Notes under the pieces: model-generated
Databases searched by the model: none
What the model was told of the DNA's origin: nothing
What the model saw: only the letters and a program-made list of their open reading frames with translations
DNA from: Bacteroidales bacterium
GTDB lineage: Bacteria; Bacteroidota; Bacteroidia; Bacteroidales; JAADGE01
Reading direction: 5' to 3'
NCBI GenBank assembly: GCA_024762915.1
Contig: JANTGL010000051.1
Coordinates: 1-12,198, forward strand
DNA: 12,198 nucleotides
Part shown: one piece after another, positions 6,802 through 12,198 of the stretch
Layout: each line of letters opens with the position of its first letter
Numbering within the stretch: position 1 is the first letter of the stretch
Made by a program: the position numbers and the translations under genes

Positions 6802-9800
6802 ATGAGATTTAAATCAATCTACATTATTTTATTTCTCTTTCTTTTTCAAAATTTATATGCCCAAAAATTAAGCGTACAGACCGGGCATTCGTCAACGATT
6901 CTTGATTTGGAATACAGTCCTGACGGGAAATATCTGATATCCTCCGGAACAGATAATAAAATAATTCTTTGGGATTTAAGATCATCAAAACAAATGAATA
7001 TGTTCAGCGGTCATAACGGCCCCGTGAACAGCATCACTTTTCATCCCACGAAAAAAATCATTGCATCTGCCGGGGACGACAAAACAGTCAGATTATGGGA
7101 ATATCCTTCAGGCAAACTTTTGGAAACATTTGATTTTTTTACTCATAAAGTTAAAGCGGTTGATTTTAATTCCGACGGAACAGAATTGGCTTGTGCTTCC
7201 GATTCAATTTATATCATTAATTTAAAAGATAAAACATACAAAACCATTGATAAAAAAGCAAAAAAGTTATTTTACACGGTAACATACAGCAATCATAACA
7301 AATACATTGCTTTTGGCGGAAGAAAAGAACGAAAATTATATATTTTTAATATCACTAAAGGTAAAATTGTAAAAAGTTCTAAAAATCATTCGAATAATAT
7401 TGTCTTTGACAAAAACGATAAATATTTATATTCAGCCGGAAATAAAGGAAATATCAGGCGCGTTTCAATAAACACAATTTCAGCACATCGGAAATTTATT
7501 TTACCTGCCGAAAGAAGCTGGTATTCTTTTTTTGACGTAGCAATTAATAAAACATTGCTTTTTGCAGGGAACAAAAACGGATTTATATACGTTTACAATC
7601 GAAAAAACGGGACTAAAAAAAATACATTAAAAGCTCATAAAGGGCAAATTAAAGCTCTTAGTATAAGTCCGGATGAAAATTTTTTGGCAAGTGCCGGCGA
7701 TGATAAAAAAATAATTATTTGGGATATTGAAAATAATCGGATTGTAAAAATATTAGAAGGGGGTTCCGGAAGTATTAATTCAATTTCATTTTCGAAAAAC
7801 GGTAAAAAAATGTTTATCGCTTATGATAATTCAAATTTCAGAATTTGGGACTTGGAAAAAAAAGGTGATGTCATAAAAGGCCAATGTCCCGAACCGAGTT
7901 TCTTTGAAAAATATGAACGGAAAAATTATTTTGTCAGCAACACTTCCGAGATATTAAATTCAAATAATATTCTCATAAAAACCGAGCTGAAAAAATCCGA
8001 TAAGCGAACGGATGATTTTTTAAATTCCACGGATAATTTGCTTATTTATAAACCGGATTCCGAATCAGAGCCGATTCTTTTAAAAAGTCCTAAAAATACT
8101 GATTATCAATCGTTTTTGATAGCAGACAACAGCACATTGCTGGTTTTTAAAAACATCAGCACACATTCCCAAAAATATTCTTTGCTAAATTGGGAAAAAA
8201 TTAAAAATCGTGAAGAAATTTTTTATACATATGCTTATGTTTACGATATTAAAAACAAAACAAAAAATTCAAAAATCAGAATTAAATTACATCACAAAAA
8301 ACAATCATTTAAAATTAAAGGTGATGTGTATTATAAGCAATTAAGTACCGACGGAAAATCACTTTTGGTATTAATCGAGACCGGAAAAGGAAAATCTGTT
8401 TGTAAAATTTACGATATTGAAAAAGAAAAAGAAGAACAATCTTTTACTTTCCCTATCGTGTTTCAATCTGCCGGTTTAAATCCTGATAAAAATTTTATTT
8501 ATTGTATTTCCGAAAGAAAAGACAGCATTTATATATACAACAGAAGCGACACAAATCTTGTGAAATCATTCAAAGGTAAAGGTCCGGTTATTTTTACGAA
8601 AGACGAACGATATTTTATTTTCAGCGATACTGAAAAATTTCTTCATCTGTTTGATTTAAAGGAAAATAAAACGGTTTACACGATTCCTACCAATCATTTA
8701 ACAAACATTTCAACAATAAAACTAAATAATGCTTACCATTATATTGCAACAGCCGGATATGACGGTTTAATAAAATTTTGGGATTTTAACAGCGGTAAAA
8801 ATTTAGTCAGTTTAGCAGCTTTTAATCAATCTGATTATATGTATGTTACCGATGACAATTATTATTATTCCACAATCGGTTCTACGGAATATATAAACTT
8901 TATGATGAATGATCACTTGTATTCTTTTGAACAATTTGATGTAAAATACAACCGTCCGGACATTGTACTTTCAAGAATTCCCTATTCTACCGAAGCTGAA
9001 ATTGAAGCGTATCACAAAGCATATTTAAAAAGAATTAAAAAAATGGGCTTTAATTCAGAAATAGCCGATAATGATTTTAATATTCCCGAAATTTCCATAG
9101 TAAATATTAATGATTTTAAAATCTCAACACTTGAAGATAATATTAAGATAAAAATTAAAGCACATGACACCAAATACAATCTAAACAGAATAAATATTTG
9201 GATAAATGATATTCCCGTTTTCGGTATTAACGGAAAAGATATAAGTACTTTAAATACAAAAATATACAATGACAGCACAAATATCATTCTTTCTCCCGGT
9301 AAAAATAAGATTCAAGTTTCTGCAGTAAATTCTCAGGGTTACGAATCCTTAAAAGAATCGTTTTATATCAGATATAATACTAAAGAGATCTCTCCTGATT
9401 TGTATTTAGTTTCTATCGGCGTTTCTGATTATAAAAATTCTGATTTCAATTTAAAGTATGCGGCAAAAGATGCCGGAGATATTATTGAACTGTTTAAAGA
9501 TGACAAAAAATATTATCATAAAATTCATACAATTCAAATTACCGATAAAGATGCCGTAACCGATAATATTCTGAAAACCAAAGAGCTGCTGAAAGAAACA
9601 AATATTAATGATATTGTCATTGTTTTTTATGCCGGTCACGGATTATTAGATTATGATATGGAATATTATTTGGCAACAACAGATATTAACTTCTATAATC
9701 CCTCTGAAAACGGTTTAAAATATGAAATACTGGAAAATTTATTAAACGAAATTCCCGCCAGAAAAAAAATACTTTTAATTGATGCTTGCCATTCCGGGGA

Positions 9801-10191
9801 AGTAGATAAAGATGAAGTTGTTACCGAAAATAACAATAATACGACTACAGATACAGAAAGAGCCGGTGATCAAAAAATACTCAGTCAAAGCTCATTTGAA
9901 TTAATGAAAAATATGTTTGCCGATATCAGAAAAGGAACAGGTTCTACAATTATATCATCTGCAGGCGGAGGTGAATTTGCTTATGAAAGTAACAATACAA
10001 AAAACGGAATTTTTACATACATTTTAATTAACGGAATTACAACAAAAAAAGCCGATTTGAATAAAGACGGCAAAATTATGGTTTCGGAATTAAGAAATTA
10101 TTTAATTGATAATGTCAGTAAATTAACAAACGGTTACCAAAACCCCACTTGCAGAAGGGTTAATTTGGAATTCGATTTCAGAATCTGGTAA
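6802..10191 (+). CDS. Exported WD40-repeat caspase (peptidase C14) with Ig-like domain and EF-hand loop
   Basis: The 1129-residue protein has a signal peptide (1-20, NLYA before Gln21). WD40 repeats fill about residues 28-355 (clear ones end IILWD, VRLWE, IIIWD, FRIWD); a degenerate second propeller extends to about 672 (last repeat IKFWD). A segment at 674-721 (ending FEQFDVKYNRPDIV) is of a type often found after the propeller in Bacteroidota WD40-caspases. An Ig-like domain follows (about 762-855), then a caspase domain (864-1129) with His946 in YAGHG and Cys996 in DACHSG, the intact C14 dyad. Asp994, two before the Cys, matches the acidic S1 residue of metacaspases, suggesting cleavage after Arg or Lys. 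A 12-residue EF-hand loop starts at Asp1085 (DLNKDGKIMVSE). An Asn/Thr-rich insert (1008-1018) follows the Cys and could be an activation loop. Last gene of the apparent operon. Confidence 0.92.
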   Translation: MRFKSIYIILFLFLFQNLYAQKLSVQTGHSSTILDLEYSPDGKYLISSGTDNKIILWDLRSSKQMNMFSGHNGPVNSITFHPTKKIIASAGDDKTVRLWEYPSGKLLETFDFFTHKVKAVDFNSDGTELACASDSIYIINLKDKTYKTIDKKAKKLFYTVTYSNHNKYIAFGGRKERKLYIFNITKGKIVKSSKNHSNNIVFDKNDKYLYSAGNKGNIRRVSINTISAHRKFILPAERSWYSFFDVAINKTLLFAGNKNGFIYVYNRKNGTKKNTLKAHKGQIKALSISPDENFLASAGDDKKIIIWDIENNRIVKILEGGSGSINSISFSKNGKKMFIAYDNSNFRIWDLEKKGDVIKGQCPEPSFFEKYERKNYFVSNTSEILNSNNILIKTELKKSDKRTDDFLNSTDNLLIYKPDSESEPILLKSPKNTDYQSFLIADNSTLLVFKNISTHSQKYSLLNWEKIKNREEIFYTYAYVYDIKNKTKNSKIRIKLHHKKQSFKIKGDVYYKQLSTDGKSLLVLIETGKGKSVCKIYDIEKEKEEQSFTFPIVFQSAGLNPDKNFIYCISERKDSIYIYNRSDTNLVKSFKGKGPVIFTKDERYFIFSDTEKFLHLFDLKENKTVYTIPTNHLTNISTIKLNNAYHYIATAGYDGLIKFWDFNSGKNLVSLAAFNQSDYMYVTDDNYYYSTIGSTEYINFMMNDHLYSFEQFDVKYNRPDIVLSRIPYSTEAEIEAYHKAYLKRIKKMGFNSEIADNDFNIPEISIVNINDFKISTLEDNIKIKIKAHDTKYNLNRINIWINDIPVFGINGKDISTLNTKIYNDSTNIILSPGKNKIQVSAVNSQGYESLKESFYIRYNTKEISPDLYLVSIGVSDYKNSDFNLKYAAKDAGDIIELFKDDKKYYHKIHTIQITDKDAVTDNILKTKELLKETNINDIVIVFYAGHGLLDYDMEYYLATTDINFYNPSENGLKYEILENLLNEIPARKKILLIDACHSGEVDKDEVVTENNNNTTTDTERAGDQKILSQSSFELMKNMFADIRKGTGSTIISSAGGGEFAYESNNTKNGIFTYILINGITTKKADLNKDGKIMVSELRNYLIDNVSKLTNGYQNPTCRRVNLEFDFRIW

Positions 10192-10216
10192 GCTGATAGT
10201 ACTTACTTATTTTTAA
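10188..10216 (+). terminator. Weak terminator-like hairpin after the caspase gene
   Basis: GTAAG (10188-10192, overlapping the stop codon) pairs with CTTAC (10202-10206) across a 9-base loop, followed by TTATTTTT. A 5-bp stem is short, so this is only suggestive, but it sits where the operon should end. Confidence 0.25.
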
Positions 10217-10225
10217 AATTTTTTA

Positions 10226-10233
10226 TAAATTTG
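10226..10233 (+). promoter_or_regulatory. Candidate -7 box (TAAATTTG) before the two-gene membrane unit
   Basis: TAAATTTG matches TAnnTTTG. The -33 position (10203-10206, TTAC) is a poor match. The box is 123 bases before the next start codon and lies outside the inverted repeat at 10305, so a transcript from here would read into the unit from its flank. Confidence 0.3.
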
Positions 10234-10304
10234 TTCTTATATGTAAAATATGTTTTTCAAAAAATAAATTAACTGTTATAAACGGATAATTACTGATTTA
10301 CAGA

Positions 10305-10314
10305 TGTTGTGCCC
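10305..10314. repeat. Left arm of 10-bp perfect inverted repeat bounding a two-gene unit
   Basis: TGTTGTGCCC is the exact reverse complement of GGGCACAACA at 11059-11068. The two arms enclose 10357-10800 and 10797-11039 and nothing else. The arms are much richer in G+C than the sequence around them. No target-site duplication is visible outside the arms. Confidence 0.6.
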
Positions 10315-10356
10315 AATTATAAATAATTAATGCAACCAATTTAGAATTAAAAAGAT

Positions 10357-10800
10357 ATGCAAGAATATAGATTTTCAGAGGAGAATGCAAAAAAGACCAT
10401 TAAATCGCAAATGATTTTAAAGATACCAATTATTTTGGTTGCTCTATTAGGAGGGTTTTTTATTGCAAATTCACAAAATGGCGGAATGATTTTCGGTAAT
10501 TTTCTAGTTTTAACGTTTGTGATAATTATTTCAGGAATTGCAGTTTCGATTGGATTAATTTTTGGAATTAAAAATGGGACTAAAATGTTAATGCAAAATA
10601 ACTATAAATTAACAGAAATTGGAATAGAAAGAACTACACCTTCAGGTAAGATTGTGAATATTTATTTTGATAAAGTTGACAACTATAAATCATTTAAAAA
10701 GGGACTTTTCATAAAAGCTAAAAACCAAAAAATATTAATTCCAGCAGGATTAGATAAGTTTGATGAATTATCAGAGTTAATTTTAGAAAGATTAAAATGA
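10357..10800 (+). CDS. Small two-helix membrane protein with PH/YcxB-like C-terminal domain
   Basis: The 147-residue product has two membrane helices (about residues 19-38 and 48-71) and a soluble C-terminal part (78-147). The latter runs YKLTEIGIERTTPSG, then IYFDKVDNYKSFKKGLFIKA, then KILIPAGLDKFDELSELI. This order (strand, Gly turn, 'I-x-F/W-D-K-V' strand, long strand, 'ILIP' strand, closing helix) is that of bacterial PH-like domains such as YcxB-like C-terminal domains, which sit at the cytoplasmic face of the membrane. There is no cleavable signal. Its stop overlaps the next start by four bases (ATGA), so the two proteins are translationally coupled and probably form a pair. The gene lies inside a 764-base unit bounded by inverted repeats, which suggests acquired accessory cargo. 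Function unknown. Confidence 0.82.
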   Translation: MQEYRFSEENAKKTIKSQMILKIPIILVALLGGFFIANSQNGGMIFGNFLVLTFVIIISGIAVSIGLIFGIKNGTKMLMQNNYKLTEIGIERTTPSGKIVNIYFDKVDNYKSFKKGLFIKAKNQKILIPAGLDKFDELSELILERLK

Positions 10801-11039
10801 GTGATTCGTTCAAATATAATCTGATTGGACTTTTTGTTGTAGGCAGTATGGTTGTAATTTATACGGTTGACAATAGAACAATTAAGTTGATTGTTGGAAT
10901 CTCTATGATAATTGGATTGATTATTTCTTTAATCCAAACTCAAAGAAGTATTGAACTTTCGGACAGCCAAAAAAGATTATCTTGGATTATTTTGGTTCCA
11001 ATACTGTCGTTAATCGGATACTTATATACACTGATTTAA
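10797..11039 (+). CDS. Small three-helix membrane protein, coupled to the upstream gene
   Basis: This 80-residue protein is almost entirely membrane helix: about residues 7-24, 29-47 and 62-79, joined by short loops (YTVDNRT; QTQRSIELSDSQKRL). The start ATG overlaps the upstream stop as ATGA (10797-10800), a strong sign that the gene is real and is made together with the PH-like membrane protein. No family is recognised. A helper or partner subunit role fits the coupling, but the sequence gives no direct evidence of activity. It is the last gene within the inverted-repeat-bounded unit, ending 19 bases before the right arm at 11059. Confidence 0.78.
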   Translation: MSDSFKYNLIGLFVVGSMVVIYTVDNRTIKLIVGISMIIGLIISLIQTQRSIELSDSQKRLSWIILVPILSLIGYLYTLI

Positions 11040-11058
11040 GTGATGCAAAGAAGAAACA

Positions 11059-11068
11059 GGGCACAACA
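11059..11068. repeat. Right arm of 10-bp perfect inverted repeat bounding a two-gene unit
   Basis: GGGCACAACA is the exact reverse complement of the left arm at 10305-10314. It starts 19 bases after the stop of the 80-residue membrane protein. The unit would run TG…CA at its ends and measure 764 bases. Confidence 0.6.
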
Positions 11069-11104
11069 AATATATAAAAAAAATAAGGGCAAATTACAAA
11101 GCTG

Positions 11105-11201
11105 AAAAGTAGCAACAAGTATTAAGCACCGCAAAATCTTTTGCGATTTTGCTTTTACAAATAATTTAAGAGGTCAAAAACCCAAAAAATTTGCTACTTT
11201 T
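11105..11201. repeat. 97-base nested inverted repeat in the spacer
   Basis: AAAAGTAGCAA (11105-11115) is the exact reverse complement of TTGCTACTTTT (11191-11201). Between them lies a second perfect hairpin (11131-11152). The nesting of two perfect palindromes in a 224-base spacer points to a folded recombination site, a small repeat element, or an RNA structure. No coding potential is seen here. Confidence 0.65.
11131..11157 (+). terminator. Terminator-like hairpin with two alternative stems
   Basis: GCAAAATC (11131-11138) pairs perfectly with GATTTTGC (11145-11152) over a 6-base loop and is followed by TTTTACAA. A competing stem, CGCAAAA (11130-11136) with TTTTGCG (11139-11145) over a 2-base loop, uses the same left arm. 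It could end transcription of the two membrane-protein genes about 90 bases upstream, or simply be the tip of the larger inverted repeat. Confidence 0.45.
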
Positions 11202-11263
11202 ATAACTTGTAAGTGTCTGCGGATTTAGACCTTGCATTTTTTATACCAACGTTACCAAACATA

Positions 11264-11980
11264 ATGAATAAGTTTATTTACATATTAACAATATTTCTTT
11301 GTTTTCAGTCTTGCCGACAAAATACCGAAAACAAATTAAGATTAGCTTCCGATAAAGCTATCGAAAAAAGGGATAGCACAGAAATAAATCATAAAAAAGT
11401 CAAAAATACAGAAGTCAAAAACCCGGATAGTTTCGCTCTTAATCGAGATTCTGTAAATGAATTTTTAAAACAACCGTTTGATCTTATAAAATTTAAAGAA
11501 AAAAAGAGATCGTCTAATAGTGGTGTCGGCAAAAAAAAGGATTATTATCTTAAACCAAAAAAAGAGGGAATGTATTATCAGTATTTTCTTTTTTCAAGAC
11601 AAACGGGATATACGGGGACAAATAAAGACAACATTATTCGCAAAGCGGACGGATTAGGAATTACGGTTTATAAAGAACTCGGACAATATCGATATGATTT
11701 TATTGATCCTACAGAAGAGCTTATAGAAGTCAGAGCAAAGTTTAACGATTTTGATTTGCCTGAATTAGCTTATATTGGTTTGGATTCAGCAATCGTAATA
11801 AAGAAATTAGGGAAAGTTGATTTTTACCAAAAAAATTGTTTAGTATATCAATTCGAAAATAACGTATTAATATTAAATATTTTAAATAAAAAAGTTAATT
11901 GGTTAAAATATACTAAAACAAAAAAGGGTATCAATATTACGGATATTGATGATATTTTTAATATGAAAAAAGTTTGGTAA
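11264..11980 (+). CDS. Lipoprotein of unknown function
   Basis: The start at 11264 is chosen because it begins a lipoprotein signal peptide (MNKFIYILTIFLCFQSC, lipobox Cys17). The frame is open back to a GTG at 11213, but that would add 17 residues before the signal and run into the repeat-rich spacer. The product is 238 residues. After the lipid anchor comes a charged, low-complexity linker rich in Lys, Asn, Asp and Ser (about 18-90), then a compact domain (about 95-238) with Tyr-rich strands (MYYQYFLFS; YRYDFIDP), IGLDSAIVIKKLG and YQKNCLVYQFENNVLILNIL, the last resembling a paired hairpin. No family is recognised. The gene stands alone between repeat-bearing spacers, as expected for cassette-like cargo, and its stop codon is inside a hairpin. 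Confidence 0.8.
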   Translation: MNKFIYILTIFLCFQSCRQNTENKLRLASDKAIEKRDSTEINHKKVKNTEVKNPDSFALNRDSVNEFLKQPFDLIKFKEKKRSSNSGVGKKKDYYLKPKKEGMYYQYFLFSRQTGYTGTNKDNIIRKADGLGITVYKELGQYRYDFIDPTEELIEVRAKFNDFDLPELAYIGLDSAIVIKKLGKVDFYQKNCLVYQFENNVLILNILNKKVNWLKYTKTKKGINITDIDDIFNMKKVW

Positions 11981-11990
11981 TAATACCAAA
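11973..11990. repeat. Perfect hairpin over the lipoprotein stop codon
   Basis: TTTGGTA (11973-11979) pairs with TACCAAA (11984-11990) over the 4-base loop ATAA. No T-run follows, so it is not a standard terminator. The left arm with its flanks (GTTTGGTAAT, 11972-11981) is also a 9-of-10 reverse complement of GTTACCAAAC at 11251-11260, just before the same gene's start. Confidence 0.5.
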
Positions 11991-12040
11991 AACCAAGAAG
12001 GTTTGATGTGCAGACATAATAATAATTAGAAATAAAAAAA

Positions 12041-12115
12041 TACAACGCTTTAGCTAAGTAAAAATTCTGAATAAAAATTCTTTGCTCCCCGGCTGTGTTT
12101 AGCTTAACCGTTATA
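12041..12115. repeat. Imperfect 75-base inverted repeat, attC-like in shape
   Basis: Positions 12041-12058 (TACAACGCTTTAGCTAAG) pair with 12098-12115 at 14 of 18 positions, including an uninterrupted AGCTAA/TTAGCT core and an outer AACG/CGTT core. The central 39 bases are unpaired apart from a direct repeat. Outer and inner pairing blocks separated by mismatches, with AAC at one end and GTT at the other, are the layout of integron attC sites. The outer boxes do not fit the canonical RYYYAAC/GTTRRRY exactly. It lies directly before the next gene. Confidence 0.5.
12059..12081. repeat. Tandem direct repeat of TAAAAATTCT
   Basis: TAAAAATTCT occurs at 12059-12068 and 12072-12081, separated by GAA, in the loop region of the 75-base inverted repeat. 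It may be slippage in AT-rich DNA or a protein-binding pair; nothing decides this. Confidence 0.5.
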
Positions 12116-12142
12116 CTGTAATGAAAATTAATACACCGAAAA

Positions 12143-12198
12143 ATGACAGAACTGATAACAATTTTTAGTTCAAATATTCCTATTGACTGTCATATTCT
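12143..12198 (+). CDS. Start of a small DUF2007-like protein (runs off window)
   Basis: The ATG at 12143 opens a frame that stays open to the right edge, giving MTELITIFSSNIPIDCHI. From memory, this matches the opening of small Bacteroidota proteins of the DUF2007 ('putative signal transducing protein') type, which start with a short strand (LITIF), a turn and a helix that continues as 'LK-x-RLE-x-EGI'. Only 18 residues are visible, so the family is a guess. An overlapping ATG at 12121 closes after 15 codons in another frame and is not favoured. The gene follows the attC-like inverted repeat, as the other small genes here follow repeat-rich spacers. Confidence 0.5.
   Translation, partial: MTELITIFSSNIPIDCHI

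Noticed and set aside
9012..9287. Minus-strand open frame of about 90 codons rich in Ile/Leu/Phe
   Set aside because: It is antisense to the Ig-like region of the caspase gene; its hydrophobic make-up is what AT-rich complements produce by chance.
10305..11068. Insertion sequence or classic MITE
   Set aside because: No transposase reading frame and no target-site duplication outside the inverted repeats.
11213..11263. GTG start extending the lipoprotein upstream by 17 residues
   Set aside because: It would bury the lipoprotein signal peptide 17 residues inside the protein and overlap the repeat-rich spacer; the ATG at 11264 gives a clean signal and lipobox.
10265..12120. Calling a true integron cassette array
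   Set aside because: No integrase gene or attI site is in the window and the core boxes do not match RYYYAAC/GTTRRRY exactly; kept as a candidate finding only.
12121..12168. 15-codon frame from the ATG right after the attC-like repeat
   Set aside because: It is too short and Asn/Lys-rich, and overlaps the better frame from 12143 that resembles a known small protein family.

Overview
The window looks like a chromosomal stretch of an AT-rich member of the Bacteroidota. The signs are very low G+C, exported proteins cut just before Gln (…SQ, …AQ, …YGQ), lipoproteins with short LSSC/FSGC-type lipoboxes, few Shine-Dalgarno sites, and promoter boxes of the Bacteroidota type TAnnTTTG, in one case with TTTG exactly 19 bases upstream. 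No rRNA, tRNA, CRISPR array, transposase or integrase gene was seen.

Layout. Positions 1-581 (minus) hold the N-terminal part of an exported TPR protein that runs off the left edge. Positions 806-1243 (plus) encode a small cytoplasmic single-HKD phospholipase D-like nuclease. It converges, 19 bases apart, on a minus-strand pair (2539 to 1263): a conserved uncharacterised lipoprotein and a small exported protein. Divergent from that pair is a 738-residue membrane sensor (2752-4968: extracytoplasmic sensor, HAMP, GAF, coiled coil, PAS) with no recognisable output domain.

Positions 5127-10191 look like a three-gene envelope operon: an outer-membrane beta-barrel protein, a lipoprotein with a ZU5-like segment, and a 1129-residue exported WD40-caspase protein. 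The caspase keeps its His946/Cys996 dyad and carries a textbook EF-hand calcium loop near its C-terminus. The three likely act together at or outside the periplasm, perhaps as a calcium-responsive protease with WD40 and Ig-like binding surfaces. That joint role is inferred from gene order and export signals.

From about 10200 to the right edge the character changes. Small, isolated accessory genes (a two-gene membrane-protein unit, a lipoprotein, and the start of a DUF2007-like protein) are separated by spacers rich in inverted repeats. The two-gene unit is bounded by a perfect 10-bp inverted repeat (TGTTGTGCCC / GGGCACAACA). The spacers hold nested palindromes, one with an attC-like shape, and similar GTT… motifs sit just upstream of each unit. 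This resembles a gene-cassette or small mobile-unit array, but no recombinase is present and the canonical integron core sites are not matched exactly, so the system is a candidate only.
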